A DNA stretch of 64,000 nucleotides from Pyrodictium sp. (GCA_013540595.1 JABXKE010000002.1:496050-560049); one strand, 5' to 3'. Shown: positions 42,980 to 52,645, numbered from the stretch's first letter. The notes: a model not told the origin generated them from the sequence alone. Numbers and translations: made by a program.

Positions 42980-43783
42980 CTATACTTCCAACTCTTTCAT
43001 CACTTTTATGGCTTTAAGCATAGAATCATAGTACCCCATGAATAACGAACTAATACACTCTTTAATGCTTGCTAGCCCCGCAGTGTTGCTATCTTGTTCA
43101 CAGTGTAGTAATGCGCGATTGTTTTTTACTTGAAGACCTGGAAGAAGATTTTGGACAAGCTGATTATACGCATACACAATTACACTACATGGCTCCACTA
43201 CTTCATTATATATGTACAAGCTAGTTAAGTATGCGAACTCGTTATTAGAGCTACTGTAAAACCTTAACTTATGATATGTTAGTGAGTCTATGTAGTCTAT
43301 AAATGATAGGAAGTACGGTAATCGGATAGCTTGCTCCACCATGTCAAGTTTCTTTAAGAAATCTACTAGTGGCATACCCATCCTAATAGAATACATTATA
43401 ATCCATCGTGGTACAAGTAATCCAGGTGAATAATCGTTATAGAATTTAACTAATAATCTACGTAGATTAGAGTTGAAGTATGTTACGACACCAATACTTT
43501 TATCGTGTGAACGGGCACTCTCCTCTATTTCCTTGCAAAATCTCTCATTACTACTGGATGACTTATCACTACACCTTTCTTCCCATTTAAGCCAATTAGA
43601 AATAAGCCTTGTAGCTGACATAGCATAAAATGCAACAATATCAGTATCATCGGCTGAACGGGCCCTGTCTATTACGCGACTTAAATCCTCTGGAGATAGT
43701 TGGGAAAGATCTCTAAGAAAATCCCTAATCACTCTGACAGCATTGTTAACCACTTGTTCCCTAGATTTATCGTGTGTACTCAT
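42980..43783 (-). CDS. Helical protein of unknown function
   Basis: 267 aa, all-helical composition with IDRARSADDTDIVAFYAMSA and LVDFLKKLDMVEQAIRLPYF stretches, low in charge at the centre and no membrane segment. AT-rich relative to neighbours. No family recognised. Convergent with L12 (104 bp apart); the 159 bp to the TIP49 gene holds no signal I can support. Confidence 0.5.
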   Translation of the reverse strand: MSTHDKSREQVVNNAVRVIRDFLRDLSQLSPEDLSRVIDRARSADDTDIVAFYAMSATRLISNWLKWEERCSDKSSSSNERFCKEIEESARSHDKSIGVVTYFNSNLRRLLVKFYNDYSPGLLVPRWIIMYSIRMGMPLVDFLKKLDMVEQAIRLPYFLSFIDYIDSLTYHKLRFYSSSNNEFAYLTSLYIYNEVVEPCSVIVYAYNQLVQNLLPGLQVKNNRALLHCEQDSNTAGLASIKECISSLFMGYYDSMLKAIKVMKELEV

Positions 43784-43942
43784 GATGACCCTCAGCCCGA
43801 CGTCTCCTGGTTACTTCTTCTCTCAAATTACCACTTTTTAACTTAAGATTAAGCAGTTGATGGAGAGCGGGGAGCGAGAGAAAACAATCAGTCGTCAGAA
43901 CTATTAATGGTCACTACGAAATGTTAATGCGTCTTGAATGGC

Positions 43943-45304
43943 TTATTTGAGGAACTTTTCCTCGAGTTGTTGTATATACTTAACACTCTCCTTCACATCT
44001 ACGAAGTACTTCATTGCTTCCTCGATGTCTTCTGCTAACACCTTAGTCTGCCCCTTTCTTTCTGCTATAATGCGTGCTGGCTCCATTAGTTGCATAGCAT
44101 AACGTAGGCTTCGCTCAGAGCCTATCTTTGTTAGTACTTCTAGAGCCTCCTCAGTTAGTGGGATGTCTTCTTCATCAGCTCTTATGCGTAGGATCTCCTT
44201 AATTTCCTCTGGCGTGTATGGGCGTGTACGTATTATTAGTAGGCGGTCAAGTAAGTCGAGAGGGATGCCATGTGGTGCTTCTATATCTGTTCCTCTGATC
44301 TTTGTTATACCACGATTGGTCGCTAGTACGAGTATAGGCACAAACTCGCTCTCCTCAAGGGTTCTTGTGAGGAAGCTAAAGGCCTCAATATCAAGCATGT
44401 GTGCATCATCAATGAATAATACGCCCGGCACTAGGTCGGCTCTCCCTTCCTCTATGAGCTTCTTAACCATCTTATCAACATGCTGACGAACCTCGTCTGG
44501 TACTTCACGTGAGACTGGGACTCCGAAAAGACTCAATACAGCAGCCTGCTGTGCTGCTTGGCTAAGATCAAGAGTATGTAGCGATAGTGTGTACACGATC
44601 TCCTTTTCCTTCTTCACGTCACCACTTGGGATGTCAACACATCTATATACTTCTATGTCGTACTTCTTCTTGGACTCTTTGCAAGCCTTCCCCATCTTAT
44701 GTACTTCATAAGTTTTTGCGTCGATCCAAATTACGTCTCCACGCCTAACGCGAAGCTGGAGAAGCTGCATAGCAATTTCTTCTCCTACTCGTAACTGCAT
44801 TCTGTCATCCTTAGTTTCAAGGACGAGGACGGCTTCTCTAGGCACTTTAGCGTAAGGATTCAGGGGATGCCTGACAAACCCTATTTTTAGCTCTCTTACA
44901 ACGCCCTCGTAGACAAGCTTCCTTTCCCTGAAGCGTACACCTATGGCCTTACGTATAGCTTGCTTAAGTAGCTCAGTTTTCCTTATATCTGTAGTGTAGA
45001 TCTCTGAGCCACTCATTGCAACAAATGGAGTGTCCTCGCCGAGTTCTCTCGCTATACCTACCGCTAATGCAGTCTTACCAGTACCGCTTGGGCCAACTAT
45101 GAGTACTCCTCGTCCAGCCATCTTACCTTCACGAATCATTTGCACAACTATCCCAGCTGCTTCACGTGCCTCGGTCTGGCCTACGAGGCCGTCACCGATG
45201 AATTTAGCCTTGCCCTTCTCGTCTAGCCCCAGACCAGTTATGTGTGTATGTGCTCCAACACGCTTGAATTCTCTTGCAGGTTTAATCTCTTCGATCTCAG
45301 CCAT
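43943..45304 (-). CDS. TIP49 (RuvBL1/2-like) AAA+ ATPase
   Basis: 453 aa. HITGLGLDEKGKAKFIGDGL then the Walker A VLIVGPSGTGKTALAVGIAR (71-78 for GPSGTGKT), an OB-fold domain II inserted at about 130-230, Walker B GVLFIDDAHMLDIEAFSFLT, sensor LVLATNRGITKIRGTD and the C-terminal lid. Eukaryotic RuvBL proteins assemble box C/D snoRNPs and chromatin complexes; the archaeal role is unclear, but C/D RNAs and Nop5/fibrillarin are nearby. The second Walker B acidic residue is Asp where Glu is usual. Confidence 0.92.
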   Translation of the reverse strand: MAEIEEIKPAREFKRVGAHTHITGLGLDEKGKAKFIGDGLVGQTEAREAAGIVVQMIREGKMAGRGVLIVGPSGTGKTALAVGIARELGEDTPFVAMSGSEIYTTDIRKTELLKQAIRKAIGVRFRERKLVYEGVVRELKIGFVRHPLNPYAKVPREAVLVLETKDDRMQLRVGEEIAMQLLQLRVRRGDVIWIDAKTYEVHKMGKACKESKKKYDIEVYRCVDIPSGDVKKEKEIVYTLSLHTLDLSQAAQQAAVLSLFGVPVSREVPDEVRQHVDKMVKKLIEEGRADLVPGVLFIDDAHMLDIEAFSFLTRTLEESEFVPILVLATNRGITKIRGTDIEAPHGIPLDLLDRLLIIRTRPYTPEEIKEILRIRADEEDIPLTEEALEVLTKIGSERSLRYAMQLMEPARIIAERKGQTKVLAEDIEEAMKYFVDVKESVKYIQQLEEKFLK

Positions 45305-45400
45305 AAACTCATTCCCTCCTATTCATGCTGTCCTTGCCTATTCCCGTTATTGGCTCTCCTTCAGAGCTACTTCTACAAAAATATTTCGCTTAAATGATTA

Positions 45401-45476
45401 TGGGGACTCAACTACGGCGAAGCGCTCATCACGTAATAACACTTACTCAGACACTGGCGGACTCTTCACAGCCCCA
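45401..45476 (-). ncRNA. C/D box guide sRNA (candidate 4)
   Basis: Minus strand: terminal stem TGGGG (45476-45472) with CCCCA (45405-45401); C box GTGAAGA (45469-45463), 12-nt guide gtccgccagtgt, D' box CTGA (45450-45447), 14-nt spacer, C' box GTGATGA (45432-45426), 14-nt guide gcgcttcgccgtag, D box TTGA (45411-45408). The first guide pairs with ACACUGGCGGAC, whose UGGCGGAC part is found in 16S rRNA near its 5' end as I recall it; U5 would be methylated. Same C and C' boxes as candidate 1. It sits between the TIP49 and helicase genes, same strand. Confidence 0.72.
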
Positions 45477-45512
45477 GAGAAGAAAGCCTTAAAACAGTTC
45501 TCTACATACGTC

Positions 45513-47678
45513 TTACTCCACTACATGCTCTCTCCTTAACGCTTCAAGTATTTCACGTGCACGTGACAAGCCTAGCCCCTTAACGAGAGCTGCTAACTGT
45601 TCCGGGCCAAGCAACGTAAGATCCCTCCTACTCCTAATCCCAGCATTATACAGTATGCGTGCCCGCACCCTACCAATCTGTGGCACTTGTACTAAGTCAA
45701 CAAGCTCCTCCTTAACGCCGTAGGCAACTCTCACACGTAACTTACCAAGTCTCACTGATAACTTACTACCAGCGACACGTGCGAGTTCTGCAAACGAGTA
45801 GAGAAGCCACTCTGCGGTTGACACAATGGCGTGTAGGTCGCCAGGATCAATACCATATTTAGCCAAAATATTGTCTTCATCAACTTCATTCATCCACTCT
45901 AGGAGCATCCTAGCAGTATAGAGTGCCCTAGCCGCCACCGCGATATCATACTCGTCAACATCACGGTAGACTTCGTATCCCAGCTCCTGTACAAGGCTCT
46001 CAGCTTCAACCTCATAGGCTACCTCCTCTAGAGGAGGAAGCCTTAACAGCTGTGCATCAGGATTCCATAGCGACACGAACAATGCTTTCAGCTCAAAGTC
46101 TTTCTCACTATCCTCTATTTTGCTTAACGACCTTAGCATCCTATACGCCGTAATCGGATCAACATAGAGTTCAGCTGTCCTAAGCCCTATGGGAGTTGCA
46201 CTGATGACCTCATTATCAATAGCAATAAACCCCATCTTCTCAAGATCAGATAGGGCACTAGAGATGAAGCCAGCAGGGTTAGCGAATACTGTGGCATAAA
46301 ATGTGCGTGAGAAAACCCTAACCAGTAGGTCAACACTAATCTCCTTTTCAGCAGCAATAACTGCTAGTACTTGTGAACGCATAGCCTTTTCTGAAGAAAG
46401 CTTCGATACTATAGGCTCTGGAACCCCCCTAACATAGCTATATAACGCCCTCTGTGCTGCAGAAGAGGTTCTTGCAACTATGACTGCCTCCCCATAAGGG
46501 TCAAGCCCCGGTCTTCCAGCTCTTCCAGCAAGTTGCTTATACTCTGAGACAGATATGGGCTCACTAATGCCTCCACCGCGATAACGATACAAGCTATCAA
46601 CGACAACTCTACGCGCTGGAAGATTAACACCAGCAGCTAAGGTAGGTGTTGCCACGAGCACTGAGATAAACCTTTCTCGAAAGAGGCGCTCTATAACCTC
46701 ACGCTGATAACTGGCTAGGCCAGCATGGTGGAACCCTATCCCACTACGTAGTAACTTAGCGATTAGGCTGTTAAGTTCACGGTGCTCACTTCTTTCCTCA
46801 AGAATTCTTGCTTCGCTAGGTAACGTTCCTCTTCGTCCAAGAACGGATTTAATTCCTGGGTTTTTCTCAGCGTACTTCAAAAACTTCAATGCTAAGTTAA
46901 CAGCTTTACGCCTAGATTGTACAAAGATTAAAGACTGACCCCCTTCTTCAACACAGTCAAGTGCAGCGTCAATGCTGGCGTCACCAGTATACCGCTGGAT
47001 TCTTTCCTCGTCACCATTACTCCAAACAATCTTGCCACGGTAGAGGATGCCTTCGCGCAATTGTACTGGACGCCAGTTACTAAGTACTAGCTCTGCATTC
47101 AACCACCTAGCTAGGTCTAATGCATTACTTATCGTTGCACTCATAGCCACAACTTGTACTGTACTGCTACGCGACAATATCCTTGCAAGTGAGACCTCAA
47201 GAACAGGCCCACGCTTCGTGTCACCAATATAATGAACCTCATCAACAATAAGGAGACCAATATCATATAGCCAGGTGACTCCATGACGCAAGAGAGAGTC
47301 TAGCTTCTCATACGTCATTAAAACCATGTCAGCACGTGTAAGCCCAGGCTCCACCCTATCGTAATCACCTGTAGAGACTGCAAGCCTTCCACCAACTTTA
47401 CTAATAACAGCGCTCCATGACTGAGCTTTTTCATACACTAAGCTCTTCAGAGGAGCCACGTAAACAACCTTACGATTCTCCAAGACATGTTTCAAAGCTG
47501 CTATTAAAGCTATGAGACTCTTACCAGAAGCCGTGGGCGCTGAAACAACGATGTTAGCGCCATTGAGGAGGCCCTTCCTTAAAGCCTCTACTTGTGGTGG
47601 GAAAAGCTCCCTAAACCCCGCATCCTTTAGTGCTTCTCTCGCAATTCTAGGCAACTCCTTTACATCGTCTACTTCCAC
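45513..47678 (-). CDS. hel308: Ski2-like DNA helicase, Hel308 family
   Basis: 721 aa, the usual Hel308 length. Motif I VSAPTASGKSLIALIAALKH, motif II LLIVDEVHYIGDTKRGPVLE, motif III MSATISNALDLARW, then motif V ATPTLAAGVNLPARRVVVDS and motif VI QLAGRAGRPGLDPYGEAVIV. A winged helix and ratchet follow, and the C-terminus has a helix-hairpin-helix-like LTLLGPEQLAALVKGLGLSR. Hel308 unwinds stalled fork and recombination intermediates. It starts 28 bp after the PP-loop gene and is probably co-transcribed with it. Confidence 0.88.
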   Translation of the reverse strand: MEVDDVKELPRIAREALKDAGFRELFPPQVEALRKGLLNGANIVVSAPTASGKSLIALIAALKHVLENRKVVYVAPLKSLVYEKAQSWSAVISKVGGRLAVSTGDYDRVEPGLTRADMVLMTYEKLDSLLRHGVTWLYDIGLLIVDEVHYIGDTKRGPVLEVSLARILSRSSTVQVVAMSATISNALDLARWLNAELVLSNWRPVQLREGILYRGKIVWSNGDEERIQRYTGDASIDAALDCVEEGGQSLIFVQSRRKAVNLALKFLKYAEKNPGIKSVLGRRGTLPSEARILEERSEHRELNSLIAKLLRSGIGFHHAGLASYQREVIERLFRERFISVLVATPTLAAGVNLPARRVVVDSLYRYRGGGISEPISVSEYKQLAGRAGRPGLDPYGEAVIVARTSSAAQRALYSYVRGVPEPIVSKLSSEKAMRSQVLAVIAAEKEISVDLLVRVFSRTFYATVFANPAGFISSALSDLEKMGFIAIDNEVISATPIGLRTAELYVDPITAYRMLRSLSKIEDSEKDFELKALFVSLWNPDAQLLRLPPLEEVAYEVEAESLVQELGYEVYRDVDEYDIAVAARALYTARMLLEWMNEVDEDNILAKYGIDPGDLHAIVSTAEWLLYSFAELARVAGSKLSVRLGKLRVRVAYGVKEELVDLVQVPQIGRVRARILYNAGIRSRRDLTLLGPEQLAALVKGLGLSRAREILEALRREHVVE

Positions 47679-47706
47679 TTACGACCACCAAACAATACAT
47701 AGAAAA

Positions 47707-49128
47707 CTAAAACCCGCAGCCGCAGAGGTCTTCGGCCGTACAACTAAGCCTCCTAGTAGTCTTAGTGTCTTTGCCAGTACGACTATACATTCTTAAGTGT
47801 ATAAATTTGCGGAATATCGGGCTCCTCAAAAGCTTATAGTACACTTGCGGAGTCTTCATCATTATGTTTAGCTCCCAGTCACGTAATGCTGGACACATAT
47901 AGCAGCCTATACGATAAAAGCCATACTCGTATAACGGGTTTAAGGGCAAACCATTACTCACTATGTACGCTATAACATGTAGACCACTCCAAGGCTTTAA
48001 TGGTGCAATAATCTTGATTCTACTACTTAAACCCTCACGTAGTGGCGGCCTATTGCTTCGACGAGCAGACTCAGCATCTCTATCCCCCACAACTACAAGT
48101 GTTTCACCCTCAGCAAGCTCTGCTATAGTATTCTCTATAGCTGCTATTTTCAGCCCTGTACACCACCTATTATCATGAGTGGGCATAGGCGCGCCTTCCC
48201 GTAAAGCCTTGTCAACACCAGCATAAGCTACAACATAGTCTATACCAAGCTTTCTCGCTATAAACTCAACATACTCCACTGAGTGCGGAAACTCCGTGCC
48301 AGTATCACCGTAGATCACACGTATTCGCCCTCGACCAAACGCTTTGAGTGCCAGGAGTAGCGCTGCTGTGCTGTCTTTACCGCCACTCCAAGGCACTATG
48401 ATTGTATCATAGTTTTCCCCTATCTTCCGTAAGAAGCTTATTGACGCCTTCTCAAAAGCATTAAGCTCCTCTCTATTATACCCTATAAACTTATTCAAGT
48501 CAAGATCAACTGGGTCAACATCATTATAAACTTCTCCAACAGGCTTTACACCATCATCGTGAACCCAGTATCTTGCACGTACACGGGGACCATTATATAC
48601 TAAGTGTAGACCTCCTCCAGCCTTCAAAACCACAGGGTTTCTCCCTACTCGCCCACCAACAATACTTGATACAAGCTTGTTATAAGACCCAATACCCAGG
48701 ATGAGGTCGTAGCTTATATCTGGCTGGTAATCTTCAAGTTTCTCGTATTTCCACCCGAGCCTATACACGTTAGCAGAACTGTCCCACGTCACTCCAAGGC
48801 GGAGCTTCGCTCTCGCCTTAAGACTTTCAATGTAGAGCATTTCAAGCCTTGCATTCCTAATCTTTGCGCGAGGAACTAGATGAGCTACAGCGTTAGGGGG
48901 TAAAACCTTCTCAAGGGCCTTAACAGCCTCAGAATCCTCTCTTCCAAGTAGTACAATATAGAACCCAGGATTCTCTGAGACAACATCAAGTACAGCGTCT
49001 ACAATCTTATCTGTGCCCCTTGCACCATGTAGAGTCTTCACAGATACCATCCACTCACTATAAAACCGTGAAATCATAGCCTTTATAGCGTCTGCATCAC
49101 GCTTACTGCGAACAACAAATGTCAGCAT
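47707..49128 (-). CDS. PAPS-reductase-like PP-loop protein with cysteine-rich tail
   Basis: 473 aa. The PP-loop IVPWSGGKDSTAALLLALKA (about 244-263) opens an adenine-nucleotide alpha-hydrolase domain, with GDTGTEFPHSVEYVEFIARK and RWCTGLKIAAIENTIAELAE following. IGCYMCPALRDWELNIMMKT and the final LSCTAEDLCGCGF give a set of cysteines fit for an Fe-S cluster. The N-terminal 200 residues hold an RNA-binding-like domain. Archaeal homologues are annotated as PAPS reductase, but tRNA or cofactor sulfuration is equally plausible. Confidence 0.75.
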   Translation of the reverse strand: MLTFVVRSKRDADAIKAMISRFYSEWMVSVKTLHGARGTDKIVDAVLDVVSENPGFYIVLLGREDSEAVKALEKVLPPNAVAHLVPRAKIRNARLEMLYIESLKARAKLRLGVTWDSSANVYRLGWKYEKLEDYQPDISYDLILGIGSYNKLVSSIVGGRVGRNPVVLKAGGGLHLVYNGPRVRARYWVHDDGVKPVGEVYNDVDPVDLDLNKFIGYNREELNAFEKASISFLRKIGENYDTIIVPWSGGKDSTAALLLALKAFGRGRIRVIYGDTGTEFPHSVEYVEFIARKLGIDYVVAYAGVDKALREGAPMPTHDNRWCTGLKIAAIENTIAELAEGETLVVVGDRDAESARRSNRPPLREGLSSRIKIIAPLKPWSGLHVIAYIVSNGLPLNPLYEYGFYRIGCYMCPALRDWELNIMMKTPQVYYKLLRSPIFRKFIHLRMYSRTGKDTKTTRRLSCTAEDLCGCGF

Positions 49129-49237
49129 ACTCCTTAACCCATACTCTTAGCGTCCACAATAACGAGTCTACAAAAGCCCCTTATCTTTTCTCTCATGCCC
49201 CAAAGAATAGTACATATGTGTCTCCAGACAAAACTAA

Positions 49238-49345
49238 AAACACGGCGACTCTATGGGCTGATGAAGGGTTGAGTCGCCGAACAAGAACCTATGTGGAGAC
49301 CGCCCCCTACAGGCGGCCCGCCTGACCACCTCCTAGAGGCTCTGT
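49238..49345. other. Structured intergenic locus A (terminator or ncRNA)
   Basis: The 339 bp gap 49129-49467 holds two strong secondary structures. A perfect 9-bp inverted repeat CGGCGACTC (49243-49251) / GAGTCGCCG (49271-49279) is followed on the minus strand by a U-rich run (complement of 49231-49240), as in an intrinsic terminator for the leftward ABC operon. A second, GC-rich palindrome CAGGCGG/CCGCCTG lies at 49310-49324. On the plus strand the loop has a C-like box TGATGA (49259-49264), 12 nt, then CCGA. No RNA family is recognised. Confidence 0.45.
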
Positions 49346-49467
49346 AAGCCTTACCTTGTAACCCGGTACAAATTAGGGTCATATCTATAAGGTAAAGACT
49401 ATCATGAACCTATTCCGGTTCACTAGACAAAACTTTACAGGATCTTATAACTAGGCTCAAGCGATAC

Positions 49468-51222
49468 TCATACACTCTTATAAGTGCCTCTAGCTCTGCG
49501 TCTTGGTCCAAGAATACTCGAAATAGCCCAGTAGAACAGTGTAGCCACGATAGTGCACAGAGTGTACGTAAAGAGTATTGCTACAGCAGATGCACCGCCA
49601 TATCTTTGGCTACTAAAACCTATATATGCTGGTACTAAATACATTAATGGCGCACTATGGCCCCACCCTTCATAACCTGCTAACCCACCTATGGTTATTG
49701 AAAGACTTACCTCTGTCGCGATAGAGTAGAAAGCATACAGAATTAATGCATATGTTCTTGCTAGGAGTAATGGAGAAATTATGCGTATAATTACATGTCT
49801 TGTTTTCCCACCAACAGTGTATACTGCCTCGTCTAACTGTGCTGGGACGCCCTTGACGAGAGCTTTAAGCCCATTATAGAATATCGGGAGTCTGCGTGCA
49901 GCATAGCCAACAATGAGGAGTAACGAGGGGTTATTTAGAGGATTAAAGAAGCTAGGAAGGTGCCTTGTACCAATGAAGAAGTAAGCATAAGCCAAAACTA
50001 TGCCTGGAACACCCAATGGGAGAGACATAAGCAGATCAATTATTGATGATGCCCTTTGCCTACGTGCTACATACCATGCCGAGGGGATGCCCCACACAAG
50101 CATAACGGACACAGCTAGCAAGGCGTAGAATGAGCTGTTTAGAGTGCTTCTAACCATGTTTGGCATAGAAAAGAACTCTTCAAAACTGCCTAAACCCACA
50201 TCGAAAACTGGTCCGACCCATTTGTCCGTAAATGCGTAAGCTACACTAGCAGCTTTGACTATAAGCGATGGAGCGAAGATAATAACTATGATTGGGATAG
50301 ACCATTTTGTTGCTAGATTAAACCTTGTACCAGGCTTACCTATGCTGAGGGCCTCAGATACACTACTATACCACTTGTAGCCAAGCAGAAACGTTAGTAG
50401 CGTGAGAGCAAGTAGTAGCATGCTAAAACCAATACCCATAAGTGAAATTTCACCATATACGCTCTCGATAAAGTAGCTATAGGCCCTAAACGCCAGAAGG
50501 CCGCGCGCAAAGGGGTCGTCCTGGAAGACGTATGGCCCACCAATGTCGTCAAGAACAAGTACAAAGCCTAAGACATATACCGTTATAAGAGCAGGCCTTA
50601 CCAGTCTTGCAAAGAGCCTCAATAAACTTAGCCCTTTTGCGCCAAGCTGTATCGCAGCCTCAAATTCCTCACGTGGTATGGCAGCAGCATAGGCCCCTAT
50701 CATGACAGCTAATAATGGTAGCCATGATACAACCTCATACACGTATAGTGCAGCAAACCCCGAGGGCACTAATACAAAGCCGAGAGGCTTAGTTAGACTT
50801 GTCAGCCCATAATTACTATCAAGTAGTCTCCGTAAGACAAGAGCATCAACGAACGGGAATGAGGGCAAAGACAGCACTATACACGCAAGCCATACGCGCC
50901 ACGAAGAATGGTGTGTCACAGCAGCATAAGACGCCAAAAGCCCCAATAGCGATATAGTCAAAGCACTTACTGAGGCCAACAGAAGTGAGTCCCACAAAGC
51001 ACCCATCATAGGGCCACGAAGCACAATATACTTCACGCCATCAACCACAGCAACACTATACCAAGGATACCTCGTAGGAGAACTCAACACTCCTGGTTGA
51101 CTAAGTACAAGACGTAGTGATTGGAACAGGTCAAAGTCAATAAGTATTAGCAATATGGGAGTAACAACGAGTAGCAGAGGAGCTAAAACAAGCACTAGTA
51201 GTAGAGGGTAATTATACCTCAT
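49468..51222 (-). CDS. ABC importer permease, two fused ThiP/FbpB-like halves
   Basis: 584 aa, about 12 membrane segments in two homologous halves. Each half has an EAA-like loop: PREEFEAAIQLGAKGLSLLR in the first and PAQLDEAVYTVGGKTRHVII in the second. This is the layout of iron(III) and thiamine ABC permeases of the FbpB/ThiP type. It lies 49 bp after the solute-binding protein gene. No ATPase gene follows, so the energising subunit must be elsewhere. Confidence 0.85.
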   Translation of the reverse strand: MRYNYPLLLVLVLAPLLLVVTPILLILIDFDLFQSLRLVLSQPGVLSSPTRYPWYSVAVVDGVKYIVLRGPMMGALWDSLLLASVSALTISLLGLLASYAAVTHHSSWRVWLACIVLSLPSFPFVDALVLRRLLDSNYGLTSLTKPLGFVLVPSGFAALYVYEVVSWLPLLAVMIGAYAAAIPREEFEAAIQLGAKGLSLLRLFARLVRPALITVYVLGFVLVLDDIGGPYVFQDDPFARGLLAFRAYSYFIESVYGEISLMGIGFSMLLLALTLLTFLLGYKWYSSVSEALSIGKPGTRFNLATKWSIPIIVIIFAPSLIVKAASVAYAFTDKWVGPVFDVGLGSFEEFFSMPNMVRSTLNSSFYALLAVSVMLVWGIPSAWYVARRQRASSIIDLLMSLPLGVPGIVLAYAYFFIGTRHLPSFFNPLNNPSLLLIVGYAARRLPIFYNGLKALVKGVPAQLDEAVYTVGGKTRHVIIRIISPLLLARTYALILYAFYSIATEVSLSITIGGLAGYEGWGHSAPLMYLVPAYIGFSSQRYGGASAVAILFTYTLCTIVATLFYWAISSILGPRRRARGTYKSV

Positions 51223-51271
51223 TTATGTCCATGCCTCATAGACATGCACTCCTGCAAGACGTAATGGCTAG

Positions 51272-52645
51272 TCACCCGAGTGCTTTAATCTCGTCTAGTA
51301 TCTTCCTATAGTGCTCTATTGCTGCAGTCTTGACAGCATTATAGAATTTAGCCCATTCCTCTTTATCCTTAAGCTTATCATTTATGGACAATGCATACTC
51401 TAGAGTGAACTCTTCTCCTCTGCCTGTCCACGGATCCTTTACTACAAGCAGCTTGCCCACACTACTAAGAATTTCATGGGCTTTTGAGAGGCCTATCTTT
51501 TTGTTCTCCAGCAATAGTGCTAGCTCCCTACCTATCTCTTTTAGTAGCATGTTTGAATCAGGATCAGCTAGTGCTGCTTCAAAGTAGGCTGTTACAGCTT
51601 TATCGATCTTTGTTGCTAGTTCTCTGTCGTAATTGAAGATGTTGTTCTTGAGTTCTGAGTATATGCGCTCAACCCACTCTATTCCTTTGACATCCTCTCT
51701 TACTGGTATATAGTAGAATAGCCTTGCAAGCGTCTTCTGTCCTTCATCACTTAACAACCATAGTATGAATGCTTGCATCTCCTTTGGGTGCTTAGCTTTA
51801 CTAGCTACAGCCGCAAGACTAAGATACAGTATCCCCTCTCCTTTTGGGACCTTAAAGACGGCTCCATGCCCAGCTTTTTCAGCCTCAATACCGTATCCTA
51901 TGTACGCAGGTGCGACAGCTACAACACCCTCGGCTGCTTCATCGCGTGCCTTCTCTGAACTATCAACAATACTAGACTCCATTGCTATTATGGTCAGCAC
52001 ACGCCACCCCTCTTCCCACCCATACTTCTGCAATATACCATGAACTACTGTTCGTGATGTACCGCTCTTTGTTGGTCGAGGGAAGGACACTGTTGATTCG
52101 CCTAGAAGGAGAGGCTTAAGGTAGTCAACCTTAGTGAGATCAGACCACTTCTGGGGCTCTTGAAGGCCATGCTTCTCTAGGAAGACTCTATTTATTATAA
52201 AGCCATATACTGCTTGGCCAACTGCTACCCAGCAATAACCTCCCCTGCTATCCATGCCATAATAGCGTCTATCCAGACGCTTTACAGCATCAACTAGCTC
52301 TTTTAACGTGAAGCTAGAGAGGTGACCTTCACTACAGAGTACGTCGTAAATGTACTTCTCACCTACAAAGAACCCATCAACATAGCCACTCTCGGATAAC
52401 TCAGCCCACTTAGAGTAGTCCTCCTTACGGAACTCTACATCAATAATATTGTATTCCTTTGCTATACTACTATTCAAGAATGCCTTCCTTATTGCTTCCT
52501 GCTCCTCCGGGTAAAGCCGCGTAACTATTACGAGCTTAACACCCTCCCTGCCCTCCCTTATACTTGAAACAAAGTATACTGCGATTAGAGCGGCAACGAC
52601 TAGAGCGCTCACCCCCACTACTAAGGCAACCTTCTTTGCGGGCAT
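51272..52645 (-). CDS. ABC solute-binding protein, FbpA/ThiB-like
   Basis: 457 aa. An N-terminal hydrophobic anchor (VALVVGVSALVVAALIAVYF) without a lipobox cysteine precedes a two-lobe binding protein with ITRLYPEEQEAIRKAF-like start, YGFIINRVFLEKHGL and VAVAPAYIGYGIEAEKAGHG. Extra C-terminal helices (about 330-457) exceed the usual length of this family. Partner of the fused permease downstream. Ligand, probably iron or a similar ion, is inferred only from the permease type. Confidence 0.75.
   Translation of the reverse strand: MPAKKVALVVGVSALVVAALIAVYFVSSIREGREGVKLVIVTRLYPEEQEAIRKAFLNSSIAKEYNIIDVEFRKEDYSKWAELSESGYVDGFFVGEKYIYDVLCSEGHLSSFTLKELVDAVKRLDRRYYGMDSRGGYCWVAVGQAVYGFIINRVFLEKHGLQEPQKWSDLTKVDYLKPLLLGESTVSFPRPTKSGTSRTVVHGILQKYGWEEGWRVLTIIAMESSIVDSSEKARDEAAEGVVAVAPAYIGYGIEAEKAGHGAVFKVPKGEGILYLSLAAVASKAKHPKEMQAFILWLLSDEGQKTLARLFYYIPVREDVKGIEWVERIYSELKNNIFNYDRELATKIDKAVTAYFEAALADPDSNMLLKEIGRELALLLENKKIGLSKAHEILSSVGKLLVVKDPWTGRGEEFTLEYALSINDKLKDKEEWAKFYNAVKTAAIEHYRKILDEIKALG

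Noticed and set aside
49259-49325. Standard C/D box RNA in locus A
   Set aside because: D' would be CCGA, C' would be TGTGGA and the second guide 24 nt, so it does not meet the layout of the four accepted candidates.
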